A DNA stretch of 64,000 bases from Streptomyces sp. A 4/2 (lineage in GTDB: Bacteria; Actinomycetota; Actinomycetes; Streptomycetales; Streptomycetaceae): the NCBI RefSeq assembly GCF_940670765.1, contig NZ_CALNVW010000036.1:42906-106905 (forward strand), given 5' to 3'. This document shows, one piece after another, positions 11,525-20,858 of this stretch. Under the pieces are notes generated by a model, which had not been told where the DNA came from, did no database searches, and saw only the letters and a list, made by a program, of their open reading frames with translations. Positions within the stretch are counted from its first letter, which is position 1; every line of letters starts with the position of its first letter. Position numbers and translations under genes: made by a program.

Positions 11525-12328
11525 CTACCGGGTGAGGAACTGCGGCCCCATCGGCGGCAGCCTGAAGTACGGATCTGGGGCGGGCGCGGCTGCCGCAGCG
11601 GGCTGCGGGTAGCCGTAAGCGGGCTGCGCGGCGGGCCGGACGGGGGCGGGATGCGGGTAGCCGTACCCGGCCGGCGGTGCCTGCGGCGGTGGCGGAAAGG
11701 CAGCGGTCGCTGCGGTCACCGGGGCGGCCGTGTGTTCCGGCTGCGGCCCCGGCCCCGAGGCCGGATCGGCCTCGTCCACCGAGATGCCGAACGCCGTAGC
11801 CAGCCCGACCAGGCCGGTCGGGTAGCCCTGCCCCACCGCACGGAACTTCCAGCCGTCGCCGCGGCGGTACAGCTCGCCGCAGATCATCGCCGTCTCCTCG
11901 CCCGTCTCCGGCTGGACGTCGAAGACCGCCAGGGCCGGTGTGCCCTCGCCGGCCGGTGCGGCGGCGTCGTACAGCAGGATCCGCAGATCCCGCACGGTCC
12001 GGAAGGGCGCGTCGTCGGTGGAAGCGGCCAGCACCACCTGGTCGACCGACGGGTCCAGCGCAGCCAGGTCCGCCTCGACGGTGTCGGTGAGACCCTCGGT
12101 GACGCGTTTCTTCGGCAGCCGCCGTACCAGGCCGGACGGGTGGCGCGGCTGGTTGTAGAAGACGAAGTCCTCGTCCGAGCGCACCCGGCCCCCGGTACCG
12201 AGGAGCAGGGCCGATGCATCGATGTCGGGGACGTCGGGGCCCGGAGTCCAGCGGAGCACGGCCCGTACCGCCATGGCGTTCAGCGGGACGTTCGAGCCCT
12301 TCAGCATCGCGTGCGTCATGCCCGTCAT
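11525..12328 (-). CDS. TerD family protein with Pro/Ala-rich C-terminal tail
   Basis: About 267 residues, starting at ATG 12326-12328 behind GGAAGG. Residues 1-180 form a TerD domain (MLKGSNVPL, then DIDASALLLG, then ELYRRGDGWKFRAVGQGYPTGL). The Ca loop is less acidic than in the tandem TerD pair. The last about 85 residues are a low-complexity tail rich in Pro, Ala, Tyr and Gly (PPAGYGYPHPAPVRPAA and similar), probably disordered or surface-binding. It is divergent from the biosynthetic operon that follows, so both may share a stress-regulated promoter region. Confidence 0.85.
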   Translation of the reverse strand: MTGMTHAMLKGSNVPLNAMAVRAVLRWTPGPDVPDIDASALLLGTGGRVRSDEDFVFYNQPRHPSGLVRRLPKKRVTEGLTDTVEADLAALDPSVDQVVLAASTDDAPFRTVRDLRILLYDAAAPAGEGTPALAVFDVQPETGEETAMICGELYRRGDGWKFRAVGQGYPTGLVGLATAFGISVDEADPASGPGPQPEHTAAPVTAATAAFPPPPQAPPAGYGYPHPAPVRPAAQPAYGYPQPAAAAAPAPDPYFRLPPMGPQFLTR

Positions 12329-12506
12329 CCTGCCTTCCCCGCCGGGCCGCGGACAACGTGGGGGCACATTGCGGAGAGTTCGGTACATCCCCTCGAAACG
12401 GGCGGGTCAGGTGAATTTCATCTCCGTGGGAACTAGCGACGTACGCCCCTACGTACTATTACCGGCCACACCTCATCAGGACGACACAGCAGTACGGGGG
12501 GAACCT

Positions 12507-13670
12507 ATGCGTCATTTCGGGCATATTCCGCCCGTTGTCCGGGACCGGCTCTTCCACCGGGAACCGGCCGACTTCACCGCGGCGTCCCCGGCGCCCACGC
12601 TCGCCGCCGCCCTCGGGGCCACGCTCTACAGCCCGGCCACCCGGCCCGCACTCGCCGACGACATACGGAAGCAGGCGGCCTGCGGGGTCGTCTCGATGGT
12701 CCTCTGCCTGGAGGACTCGATCGACGACGCGGAGGTCGCCGGGGGCGAGGCCAATCTGGTGCGGCAGTTCGCCGACCTGGACGCGGGCGGCGGAGAGACA
12801 CCGCTGCTCTTCATCCGGATCCGCGAGCCGGAACAGATACCCGACCTGGTCCACCGGCTCGGCCCGACGGCCCGGCTGCTGTCCGGATTCGTACTCCCGA
12901 AATTCACCGAGGAGCGCGGCAGCGCCTTCCTGGAGGCGCTCACCGGGGCGGAGCCCGACGGCGGCCGGCCGCTGTTCGCCATGCCGGTACTCGAATCGCC
13001 CGAGCTGTTGCACCTGGAGAGCAGGGCCGACAGCCTCGCCGGGATTGCCCGCACCGTCGACAAGTACCGCGACCGGATCCTCGCGCTCCGGCTGGGCGTC
13101 ACCGATTTCTGCTCGGTGTACGGCCTGCGCAGGACGCCCGACATGACGGCGTACGACGTCCAGATCGTCGCCGGGGTCATCGCCGACGTGGTGAACGTGC
13201 TGGGCCGCTCGGACGGCACCGGCTTCACGATCACCGGACCCGTGTGGGAGTACTTCCGGGTCCAGGAGCGGATGTTCAAGCCGCAGCTGCGCCGCAGCCC
13301 CTTCATGGAGGGCCGGGCCGACCAGCTCCGTACCACCCTGATCGAGCACGACCTGGACGGACTGCTGCGCGAGATCGAACTCGACCGCGCGAACGGGCTG
13401 CTCGGCAAGACCTGCATCCACCCCTCGCACGTGGCGCCGGTGCACGCGCTGTCGGTGGTCAGCCATGAGGAGTTCAGTGACGCCCAGGACATCCTGCGGC
13501 CGGACCGGGACGGCGGCGGGGTGCTGCGTTCCGCGTACACGAACAAGATGAACGAGGTGAAGCCGCACCGGGCCTGGGCCGAGCGGACCCTGCTGCGGGC
13601 CGAGGCCTTCGGGGTGGCAAGGGAAGACATCGGCTTCGTCGAGCTGCTGACCGCCGGACTCTCCGGCTGA
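12507..13670 (+). CDS. HpcH/HpaI aldolase / citrate-lyase beta-like (Ter operon)
   Basis: A 387-residue TIM-barrel C-C lyase homologue. The start is ATG 12507 after GGGGGGAA. Mg-binding and substrate segments typical of CitE-like enzymes are visible: CLEDSIDDAEV near the N-terminus, PVLESPELL, LRLGVTDFCSVYGL and GKTCIHPSHVAPV. It is the first gene of a three-gene operon with overlapping stop/start. The same trio (CitE-like, PRTase-TRSP, HAD) was described by Anantharaman, Iyer and Aravind as the Ter-linked pathway proposed to make a nucleoside-like metabolite. The reaction here is unknown. Confidence 0.88.
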   Translation: MRHFGHIPPVVRDRLFHREPADFTAASPAPTLAAALGATLYSPATRPALADDIRKQAACGVVSMVLCLEDSIDDAEVAGGEANLVRQFADLDAGGGETPLLFIRIREPEQIPDLVHRLGPTARLLSGFVLPKFTEERGSAFLEALTGAEPDGGRPLFAMPVLESPELLHLESRADSLAGIARTVDKYRDRILALRLGVTDFCSVYGLRRTPDMTAYDVQIVAGVIADVVNVLGRSDGTGFTITGPVWEYFRVQERMFKPQLRRSPFMEGRADQLRTTLIEHDLDGLLREIELDRANGLLGKTCIHPSHVAPVHALSVVSHEEFSDAQDILRPDRDGGGVLRSAYTNKMNEVKPHRAWAERTLLRAEAFGVAREDIGFVELLTAGLSG

Positions 13671-16405
13671 TGCGGCCGATGCGACACACGAGAGAGACGT
13701 GCAACGTGGTCTGGTCGGGAACATGGGTCGAGAACCGGCTCGGCGTACGGCTCGTCGGGGACGACGACCTGCGGGGTCTGCTGGGCCTCGCGCTGCGACG
13801 CAATCCGAAGCGGGCCCATCTGCTGGTCTCGAACGTGCTGGGCAAGCACGTGCCGCAGCGCCCTTCGACGGTCTACGGCCACGGCTACCGGCTCGGTCTG
13901 CGGGTGCGGGAACTGCTGGGCGACGAGGCGGCGGGCCGGGCGGTCGTCCTCGGATACGCGGAGACCGCGACGGGCCTCGGCCACTCGGTCGCCGACGGGG
14001 TGGCCCTCGCGCCCTACCTGCACTCCACCCGGCGCGCGGTCGCCGGTGTCGCGCCGGCGGGCGGCTTCGAGGAGTCGCACTCGCACGCCACCTCGCATCT
14101 GCTGCTGCCCGAGAACCCGGACCTGCTGGCGGGCGACGGCCCGCTCGTCCTCGTCGACGACGAGTTCTCCACCGGCAACACCGTGCTCAACACCGTCCGT
14201 GACCTGCACGAACGCTATCCGCGCGAGCGGTACGTCGTGGTTGCGCTGGTCGACATGCGCTCGGCCGCCGACCGGGGACGGCTGGCCGACTTCGCGCGGG
14301 AGATCGGCGCGCGGGTCGACCTCGTGACGACGGCCCGTGGCGTCGTGGAGCTGCCGGAGGGCGTACTGGAACTCGGGCAGCGGATCGTGGAGGAGCACGA
14401 GACGCGCGAGACGTGTGAGGTGCGTGGGGGGCGTGAGGCGCGCGATACGTGTGAGACGCGTGAGGCGGACGAGATACCTGAGGCGCGGGAGACGCGCGAG
14501 GCCGGCCCTGCCGAGCCGGTACGGGTGGACCTCGGCTGGCCCACGGGTGTGCCGGACGGTGGACGGCACGGCTTCACCCCCGGACACCGCGCCGCTCTCG
14601 ACGCCGCGCTGCCCGGCATGGCGGCCCGTGTCGCGGCCGAGCTGCGGATCACGGGGATCACGGGGATCACGGGGATCACGGGGATCACGGGGATCACGGG
14701 GGACACCGGGGACACCGGGGACACAGGAGCACCGAGGGGTACGGGGGACCGCCCGCGCGTTCTCGTCCTCGGCTTCGAGGAGCTGATGTACACGCCGCTC
14801 AGGCTGGGCCTCGCCCTGGAGCAGGCCGGGTACGACGTGCGTACCTCGACCACCACCCGCTCGCCCGTCCTCGCGCTGGACGACCCCGGATACGCGATCC
14901 GGACCAGGCTGGTCTTCCCCGACCACGACCGGCCCGGCGACGGCCCCGGCGAGCGCTACGCGTACAACGTGGCCGGAGGCGGCTTCGACGCCGTCGTCGC
15001 CGTGGTCGACTCCGTGGCCGACACCCCCGAACTGCACGCCCCCGGCGGGCTCCTGGCCCAGCTCGGCGCCCACACGCCCCGGGTCCTGCTGGCCGTGGTG
15101 CCCTCGTACGTCCCCGCGCCCGCTCCGGCGGAACAGCATCCGGTACCGCAGGGGCGGTGCCCCCGGCAGGGGGAGCAGCCTCCCGGACCGCAGAAGCAGC
15201 CTCCCGGACCGCAGCAACAACAGAAAGCAGCCCCCATGCCCGAGCCGTTGCGCGGCCCCGCCTTCTCCTCGTACGCCCCGGAAGACGTCGGCTGGCTGCT
15301 CCAGGACCTCTCCGGCGTCGCGCTGGAGGCGCCCGTCGAGGAGCGCGAGGAGGCGGTGCAGACCGGTGGCGCCCATTACGCCGAGTCGCTGCCCGTCGAG
15401 TACCAGCCGAGCGAGCAGTACCAGCAGCTGTTCCGGGCCGCGCTGGAGACCTCGGCGGCGCGGATCGCGCAGGCCGTCGGCACGGTCACCGAGACACTGC
15501 TCGCCGAGCACCCCCGGAGCGGGGAGGGGGCGGAGCCCCCGCTCGCGCGCCCGGTGCTGGTCTCGCTCGCCCGCGCCGGTACACCCGTCGGCGTACTGAT
15601 GCGCCGCTGGGCGCTCCACCGCCACGGCCTGGACCTGCCGCACTACGCGGTGTCCATCGTGCGCGGCCGGGGCATCGACGCCAACGCCCTGCGCTGGCTG
15701 GCCGCCCACCACGACCCGGCCGACATCGTCTTCGTGGACGGCTGGACCGGCAAGGGCGCGATCACCCGCGAACTGGCCGAAGCCCTCAAGGAGTTCCCCG
15801 GTTTCCGCCCGGAGATCGCGGTCCTCGCCGATCCGGGCGGCTGTGTCCGTACGTACGGCACCCGCGAGGACTTCCTGATCCCCTCCGCCTGCCTCAACTC
15901 CACGGTGTCCGGGCTCATTTCGCGCACCGTGCTCCGGGCCGACCTGGTCGGGCCCGAGGATTTCCACGGCGGGAAGTTCTACCGGGAACTGGCCGGATCC
16001 GATGTCTCCGCCCACTTCGTCGACACCGTCGCCGCCCGCTTCGACGAGGTGTCCGGAGCGGTGGACACCCAGGTGAAGGAGCTGCTGACGGCGGACCGTG
16101 CGCCGACCTGGGAGGGCTGGGCCGCCGTCGAGCGGATCAGTGAGGAGTACGGCATCCGCGACGTCAACCTCGTCAAGCCAGGGGTCGGCGAGACCACCCG
16201 CGTCCTGCTGCGCCGTGTCCCCTGGAAGATCCTCGCCAGAAGTGGTGCGGGCGCCGACCTCGACCACGTACGGCTGCTCGCCGAACAGCGCGGCGTCCCG
16301 GTCGAGGAGGTCGACGGCCTGCCGTACACCTGCGTCGGTCTGATCCACCCGCGCTTCACCCGTGGCGCGACCGGCGCCGACGGCACCGCGGCGGTGGCCC
16401 GATGA
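13670..16405 (+). CDS. PRTase-TRSP-StiP-Pelota multidomain protein of the Ter pathway
   Basis: 911 residues combining four modules. (1) A phosphoribosyltransferase at about 15-230 with the PRPP loop VLVDDEFSTGNT near residue 160. (2) A TRSP region at about 280-480, with RVLVLGFEELMY at about 362. (3) A StiP-like cysteine-protease-type domain at about 527-830 that starts SSYAPEDVGWLLQDLSGV. (4) A Pelota/L7Ae-like RNA-binding end at about 834-905. Linkers are low complexity: ETREx repeats at about 243-277, GIT/GDT tandem repeats at about 327-353, and PPGPQ repeats at about 505-520. The ATG overlaps the upstream stop. ATG 13679 or GTG 13706 are alternative starts. Reaction unproven. Confidence 0.85.
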   Translation: MRPMRHTRETCNVVWSGTWVENRLGVRLVGDDDLRGLLGLALRRNPKRAHLLVSNVLGKHVPQRPSTVYGHGYRLGLRVRELLGDEAAGRAVVLGYAETATGLGHSVADGVALAPYLHSTRRAVAGVAPAGGFEESHSHATSHLLLPENPDLLAGDGPLVLVDDEFSTGNTVLNTVRDLHERYPRERYVVVALVDMRSAADRGRLADFAREIGARVDLVTTARGVVELPEGVLELGQRIVEEHETRETCEVRGGREARDTCETREADEIPEARETREAGPAEPVRVDLGWPTGVPDGGRHGFTPGHRAALDAALPGMAARVAAELRITGITGITGITGITGITGDTGDTGDTGAPRGTGDRPRVLVLGFEELMYTPLRLGLALEQAGYDVRTSTTTRSPVLALDDPGYAIRTRLVFPDHDRPGDGPGERYAYNVAGGGFDAVVAVVDSVADTPELHAPGGLLAQLGAHTPRVLLAVVPSYVPAPAPAEQHPVPQGRCPRQGEQPPGPQKQPPGPQQQQKAAPMPEPLRGPAFSSYAPEDVGWLLQDLSGVALEAPVEEREEAVQTGGAHYAESLPVEYQPSEQYQQLFRAALETSAARIAQAVGTVTETLLAEHPRSGEGAEPPLARPVLVSLARAGTPVGVLMRRWALHRHGLDLPHYAVSIVRGRGIDANALRWLAAHHDPADIVFVDGWTGKGAITRELAEALKEFPGFRPEIAVLADPGGCVRTYGTREDFLIPSACLNSTVSGLISRTVLRADLVGPEDFHGGKFYRELAGSDVSAHFVDTVAARFDEVSGAVDTQVKELLTADRAPTWEGWAAVERISEEYGIRDVNLVKPGVGETTRVLLRRVPWKILARSGAGADLDHVRLLAEQRGVPVEEVDGLPYTCVGLIHPRFTRGATGADGTAAVAR
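14647..14725 (+). repeat. in-frame 9-bp tandem repeat inside the PRTase-TRSP gene
   Basis: Five GGGATCACG-type units are followed by three GGGGACACC-type units, coding (Gly-Ile-Thr)n then (Gly-Asp-Thr)n. The 9-bp period keeps the frame whatever the copy number, so length can vary by slippage without killing the protein. Confidence 0.95.
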
Positions 16406-17229
16406 GCCGGTCGGCACCCGTCCTCGTCGCCAGCGACCTCGACCGCACCCTCATCTACTCGGCGCCCGCCCTGGACCTGACCGGGCCCGACGCTCAGGCG
16501 CCCCGGCTGTTGTGCGTGGAGGTGTACGAGAGCAGGCCGCTCTCGTACATGACGGAGACCGCCGCCGGGCTGCTGCGCGCACTCGCCGCCGACACCGTCT
16601 TCGTACCGACGACCACCCGCACCAGGGAGCAGTACCACCGCATCCAACTGCCCTGCGCCACACCGGAGTTCGCGATCTGCGCGAACGGCGGCCGACTGCT
16701 CGTCGACGGGGTGTCCGACCCCGACTGGGAGTCCGCGGTGGCCGGACGCCTCGCCGAGGAGTGCGCCCCGCTGGCCGAGGTGCGCGCCCACCTCGTCTCC
16801 GCCGCCGACCCCGCCTGGCTGCTCAAGGAGCGCGTCGCCGAGGACCTCTTCGCCTATCTGGTCGTCGAGCGGAGCCTGCTGCCCGAGGGCTGGGCCGGTG
16901 AGCTCGCCGACTGGGCCGGGGCGCGCGGCTGGACGGTCTCCCTCCAGGGCCGCAAGCTCTACGTCGTTCCCGAGCCGCTCACCAAGAGCGCGGCCATGCG
17001 TGAGGTGGCCCGCCGTACCGGCGCCGAACTCACCCTGACCGCAGGCGATTCGCTCCTGGACGCGGATCTGCTGCTGGCCGGCGACCGGGGCTGGCGTCCG
17101 GCGCACGGTGAGCTGGGGGACTCCGGCTGGAGTGCACCGCATGTCACCGTGACCGCCGGGCGTGGGGTCGCCGCGGGCGAGGAGATCCTGCGGGAATTCG
17201 GCCGTGCGGCCGACGCGCACCGGGGGTGA
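16402..17229 (+). CDS. HAD-family phosphatase of the Ter operon
   Basis: A 275-residue HAD hydrolase. Motif I is SDLDRTLIYSA with two aspartates (catalytic nucleophile and acid). Motif II is TTTR, the motif-III region includes KSAAMREVA, and motif IV is GDSLLDADLLLAGD. It overlaps the preceding stop by 4 bp (ATGA), so it is translationally coupled. It probably dephosphorylates the phosphoribosyl intermediate made by the operon. That is inference from the known gene neighbourhood. Confidence 0.88.
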   Translation: MSRSAPVLVASDLDRTLIYSAPALDLTGPDAQAPRLLCVEVYESRPLSYMTETAAGLLRALAADTVFVPTTTRTREQYHRIQLPCATPEFAICANGGRLLVDGVSDPDWESAVAGRLAEECAPLAEVRAHLVSAADPAWLLKERVAEDLFAYLVVERSLLPEGWAGELADWAGARGWTVSLQGRKLYVVPEPLTKSAAMREVARRTGAELTLTAGDSLLDADLLLAGDRGWRPAHGELGDSGWSAPHVTVTAGRGVAAGEEILREFGRAADAHRG

Positions 17230-17289
17230 CGGGCGCCGTCGGGCCCGCCGTTCCTCCCGGTATCGCCGTCCTGCCGGCACCGGTTGTTC

Positions 17290-17502
17290 CTACCCGCAGC
17301 ACCCTCCGCCGCAGCAACCGCCTCCGCCGCCTCCGGACGGTGCGGCGGCCGTCGACGATCCGCCGACAGCCACCGCGGACAGCAGCTTCACCGTGTCCTC
17401 GTGGCCGTCGGGGCAGGCGGCGGGCGCCGAGGACTCCGCCATCGGGCGGCTGATCTCGAAGGTGTCGCCGCACGTGCGGCAGCGGTACTCGTAACGGGGC
17501 AT
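17290..17502 (-). CDS. FmdB-type zinc ribbon protein
   Basis: A 70-residue protein. MPRYEYRCRTCGDTFE is the FmdB N-terminus with a Cys-x2-Cys knuckle, and a further Cys lies in ACPDGHED. The tail is a Gly run ending in CCGGGCCG, which resembles a metal-binding glycine/cysteine tail. Such proteins are putative regulators or zinc carriers. It converges on the HAD gene. Confidence 0.9.
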   Translation of the reverse strand: MPRYEYRCRTCGDTFEISRPMAESSAPAACPDGHEDTVKLLSAVAVGGSSTAAAPSGGGGGGCCGGGCCG

Positions 17503-17560
17503 GGCGCCAAGGTTAGAGGGGGACCGCCCCTCGGCGCACCACCCCCGTCCCACCCCGTAC

Positions 17561-17609
17561 CACTCCGCCCCGCAGGACCGGACAGAGCCGGGTCCTGCGG
17601 GGCGGAGTG
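17561..17609. terminator. hairpin terminator of the VOC gene
   Basis: A perfect 19-bp stem CACTCCGCCCCGCAGGACC with an 11-nt loop, lying between the FmdB start and the VOC stop. Confidence 0.8.
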
Positions 17610-17627
17610 ACGTGCCCGGGTGGGGGA

Positions 17628-18434
17628 TCAGGTGGCTTCGGGTCCGGCCGTCCTGATGACCGCGAAGGTGCCGCCCTGCGGGTCCTGGACGACGGCCATC
17701 CGGCCCGCCATCATGTCGAACGGCGGCTTGAGGACATTGCCCCCGGCCCGGACCAGTGCGTCGACCGTGCTGTCGGTGTCGTCGACAGCGAAGTACGTCA
17801 GCCAGTGCGAGGGCGTTCCCGGCGGCAGGTCGTCGATGTTGGACAGGCCCTGCAGGCCGCCGACCGCGCGGCCCTCCACCGACAGCGAGAAGTAGCCCTC
17901 CCCGCCCTCCATGGGCGCGACGGTGATACCCAGCGCCTTGGAGTAGAAGGCCGAGGCGGCGGCGGGGTCACTGGTGTCGACCTCGTTCCAGATGACCGCC
18001 CCGGGCTCGTTGACGATCCCCGCACCGGGGAAGTCGCGAGCCTGCCAGAGGCCGAAGGCGGCGCCCGTGGGGTCGGTCACCACGGCCATCCGGCCGAGCG
18101 TGAGCACGTCCATGCCGGGCATCACGACCTGGCCGCCGTTGCCGGTGACCGCCTTCTCGGTGGCGTCCACGTCGGCGGTGGCCAGGTAGGTGGTCCACAC
18201 GGTCGGCGGCGTCGGGTCGGGCCGGCTGCCGTCCGGGTTGAGCGCGGCCATGATCCCGGCCACCGGCTTGCCGTTCAGGGTGCAGAGCGCGTAACCCCCG
18301 GTGTCGGGTAGTCCGACTTCTCCCTGCCAGCCGAAGAGGTCGCGGTAGAAGTCGAGAGCGGCCTGCTGGTCGGCGACCAGGAGATCGACCCAGCACGGGG
18401 TACCAGTTGCGTAGGGGCCGGTGACGTCGGGCAT
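17628..18434 (-). CDS. VOC family (glyoxalase-fold) protein, two domains
   Basis: 268 residues. Two paired beta-alpha-beta-beta-beta modules are visible: residues 1-130 (PCWVDLLVADQQAALDFYRDLFGW, then MAVVTDPTGAAFGLWQ) and about 135-260 (VIWNEVDTSDPAAASAFYSKALG, then MAVVQDPQGGTFAVI). This is the architecture of the streptomycete and mycobacterial CFP30B/27-kDa-antigen group. The start is ATG 18434 with GGAGG 6 bp before. Metal ligands and substrate are not obvious. Confidence 0.88.
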   Translation of the reverse strand: MPDVTGPYATGTPCWVDLLVADQQAALDFYRDLFGWQGEVGLPDTGGYALCTLNGKPVAGIMAALNPDGSRPDPTPPTVWTTYLATADVDATEKAVTGNGGQVVMPGMDVLTLGRMAVVTDPTGAAFGLWQARDFPGAGIVNEPGAVIWNEVDTSDPAAASAFYSKALGITVAPMEGGEGYFSLSVEGRAVGGLQGLSNIDDLPPGTPSHWLTYFAVDDTDSTVDALVRAGGNVLKPPFDMMAGRMAVVQDPQGGTFAVIRTAGPEAT

Positions 18435-18446
18435 GAGGAGCCTCCA

Positions 18447-18492
18447 AAGACTGAAGCGGGGCTGTCCCGAAGACTGATGCGGGGCTGTCCCG
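18447..18492. repeat. 23-bp direct repeat in the VOC promoter region
   Basis: Two adjacent 23-bp units of the type AAGACTGAWGCGGGGCTGTC lie 12 bp upstream of the VOC start. The second differs by one base over the core. They could be regulator binding sites or a small duplication. Confidence 0.7.
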
Positions 18493-18666
18493 GAGTGGCG
18501 TACCCATCTCTGAGCAGCCCTTTGTTCTCTGCCGGTACACGGTCCACATCAGTCTTCCACCGGCTCACGGCACGTGCATCTTCGCGGGCGACGGCTCGGG
18601 TGTGCTCGTTCCCCGGGAGCGAGCGGCCCGCTCGGTACGGCCCGCTGCCTACCTCGGGGGAGGCCG

Positions 18667-20022
18667 TCAGTGCCCGGAGCCGCGCTCCTCGCGGATCTGC
18701 TCGACCACCCGGGTGGCGGTCTTCCGTACGTCCTCGGTCTCGGTGAGGAAGTGCCAGTAGTCGGGGTGCCGCCCCTCCAGTCCGGCGACCGCCTTGTCCA
18801 GCCGCTCCACCGCGAGGTCCAGCGGACGGGCGTGCCGCGGCTCGGGGGTGCTGCGGCCGGCCATCGCCAGCCGCTGGGCGTCCCGGATCGCGAACCGGGT
18901 CCGCTCGATCTCCTGCTGGGGATCCCTGGCCACGGCATTCAGCCGTTCCAGCCGCGCACCGGCCGCGGACACGGCCTCGTCGGTGCTGTTCAGCAGCGCC
19001 CGTACCGTACCGAGCAGGGACGTCGCGTCGGGCCAGCGCTGCTCGGCGCGGGCCTTGGCCGCGTCCTTCAGCTTCTCCTCGGCCTGCCGCACGGACGCCG
19101 CGGCCTGCTCGGGCACCTGCTGGAGGTCCTGCCAGCACGGCGCGGTGAAACGCCGCCGCAACTCGCTGAGGACCGGGGCGACCGTGCCCGCCCGGGTGGT
19201 GAGCGCCTGCGCGCGGGTGCGCAGCGAGACCAGCCGCCGGTCGATCTCGGCGGCCCGCTCGGGCAGTTGGGCGGCCTCCGCCCGTACCGCTTCCGCGTCG
19301 CGCAGCACCTGGTCGGCGCGTTGCAGTGTCGCCGTCACGCCGTGCTGGCCGGCGCCCTGGTTGAGCCTGGTCAGCTCCGGCCCGAGCGCCGCGAGCCGGG
19401 CGGCCAGGTCGTCGGCCTTGAGTCCGGCGCCGCGTACCGCGTCCAGCGCGTTGCTCGCGGACAGCAGTGCCTGGCGGGCCCGCTCCACGGCGGGCGCCAG
19501 CCGGGCGAGTTCGGTCTCGGCCTTGCCGAGCAGCGGTTCCAGCCCCTGCGCGAACCGGTCGAGCTCTCCCTTCACCCGGAGGAGATCGTCCTTGGCCCGG
19601 GTCAGCTCCGTACGCGCCTGGGAAGCCGCGGACGCCTCCAGGCCGTCGCGGTCCAGGTCGTGGGCGTCGACCGCGGTGATGTACGAGGTGCTGACCTCGT
19701 CGATGCGCTGCCCCAGCGAGGCGAAATCAGCCAGGGCCTTGCGCGCCGCGGGTGAATTGTCCACCGCGGAGATCGTCTCGATCGAGATCCGCAGATCGCG
19801 CTGCGCGGTGTCCAGGTCGTAGAAGGCCGCAGCCGCGGCGTCCTTCGCGGCCTGCGCCTCCGCCCGCTGGCTCTCACCGCGCCCGCCGAACCAGCGCCGC
19901 GTACCCCCACCGGCGAACGCCCCGGCCAGTGAGGCCAGCAGCGGCACCGGAAGGACCATGAGCGTCAGGACATCCCGGACGGCACTCGCTCGCGCATACG
20001 GCTGTCCACGTCTTGCCGTCAC
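18667..20022 (-). CDS. membrane-anchored coiled-coil protein, unknown function
   Basis: A 451-residue protein. I start it at GTG 20022 (VTARRGQPYARASAVRD) behind GGGAGCGGGAT. One hydrophobic helix lies at about residues 20-40 (VLTLMVLPVPLLASLAGAF). The rest is Ala/Glu/Arg-rich long helices with heptad spacing, so a coiled-coil rod is expected facing the cytoplasm or cell wall. No catalytic motif is seen. Such proteins occur across Streptomyces beside vesicle- or septum-type genes, but nothing here gives a role. Confidence 0.75.
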   Translation of the reverse strand: MTARRGQPYARASAVRDVLTLMVLPVPLLASLAGAFAGGGTRRWFGGRGESQRAEAQAAKDAAAAAFYDLDTAQRDLRISIETISAVDNSPAARKALADFASLGQRIDEVSTSYITAVDAHDLDRDGLEASAASQARTELTRAKDDLLRVKGELDRFAQGLEPLLGKAETELARLAPAVERARQALLSASNALDAVRGAGLKADDLAARLAALGPELTRLNQGAGQHGVTATLQRADQVLRDAEAVRAEAAQLPERAAEIDRRLVSLRTRAQALTTRAGTVAPVLSELRRRFTAPCWQDLQQVPEQAAASVRQAEEKLKDAAKARAEQRWPDATSLLGTVRALLNSTDEAVSAAGARLERLNAVARDPQQEIERTRFAIRDAQRLAMAGRSTPEPRHARPLDLAVERLDKAVAGLEGRHPDYWHFLTETEDVRKTATRVVEQIREERGSGH

Positions 20023-20093
20023 ATCCCGCTCCCGTGCTGGTCCGCCCTGCCCCGGCCATTCTCCCACCAGGTAGGGACGAACACACAGGCCGG

Positions 20094-20858
20094 TCAGTTC
20101 GCGCTTCGCACCGTGACTTCCCCGTTGCTGCTGTGTGCACGCACGGTGTGGCCGCTGGCGTCGTTCTTGGGCACGCTGACCCTGACCCGTCCGTTGTGGC
20201 TCCTGGCGTCGACCTTGTAGGAGACCCCCGGCTTCTTCGGCAGCGTGATCCTGATCGACCCGTTGTCGCTGCCGCTGTCCACCCGGTCGGGCACCGCGGC
20301 GAGCGAGAGGCGGACCTGCCCGTTGCTGGAGTCCGCCGAGATGCTCCTGGACGAGAGGGCATCGCCGTTGATCTGCCCGTTGTCGCTGTGCAGATCCAGC
20401 GCCCCGCTGGAATCCTTGACGGTGACCTTGCCGTTGTCGGAACGGAGCTTCAGCGCCGTGTCGAACCCGGAGGCGGTCACGCTCCCGTTGTCGTCCTGCA
20501 CGGTCACCGCGACGCCGCGCGGCACCTTGATCTGATGGCGCGCCTCACAGTTGTTGACCAGCCCACTGCATTTCAGCTTCAGGGTGAGCCGGTCGTTCTT
20601 CATCGACCAGGAGGCGTTCGGCCCGCTCCCGACGAGAACCCACCCGTCCACGCGCCGGCTGACCTCGACCTTCTTCACATCGGCGGGCACCAGCTCGATG
20701 GTCGAGTTGTCGGATTCGATGGTCAGCGTCTTCCCGCTGAGGGGAAACGACTTGTGCTCGACCGGCGCACTCGACGCATCCGCACCGCACCCGGTGAGCG
20801 CGACAGAGACGAGAACAGCTCCGCCGGCGGCGAAGAGCGTACGGGTTCGGAGTGCCAC
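20094..20858 (-). CDS. DUF4097-type beta-solenoid lipoprotein
   Basis: A 254-residue lipoprotein. The start is GTG 20856-20858. The signal peptide ends in the lipobox VALTGC. The mature part is made of repeated short beta turns with S/D-N-G-x-V/I motifs (SDNSTIEL, DDNGSVTASGF, SDNGKVTV, SDNGQING, SSNGQVRL, SDNGSIRI, SHNGRVRV, SSNGEVTV), the right-handed solenoid pattern of DUF4097/adhesin-like proteins. It faces the cell surface. It ends about 290 bp left of the tRNA that hosts the AICE. Confidence 0.88.
   Translation of the reverse strand: MALRTRTLFAAGGAVLVSVALTGCGADASSAPVEHKSFPLSGKTLTIESDNSTIELVPADVKKVEVSRRVDGWVLVGSGPNASWSMKNDRLTLKLKCSGLVNNCEARHQIKVPRGVAVTVQDDNGSVTASGFDTALKLRSDNGKVTVKDSSGALDLHSDNGQINGDALSSRSISADSSNGQVRLSLAAVPDRVDSGSDNGSIRITLPKKPGVSYKVDARSHNGRVRVSVPKNDASGHTVRAHSSNGEVTVRSAN

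Noticed and set aside
14647..14725. short regular repeats resembling a CRISPR
   Set aside because: 9-bp units without spacers, inside a coding frame. A protein-coding tandem repeat.
12626..16417. 1263-codon open frame opposite the CitE-like and PRTase-TRSP genes
   Set aside because: Antisense shadow caused by high GC3. It has no RBS or domain.
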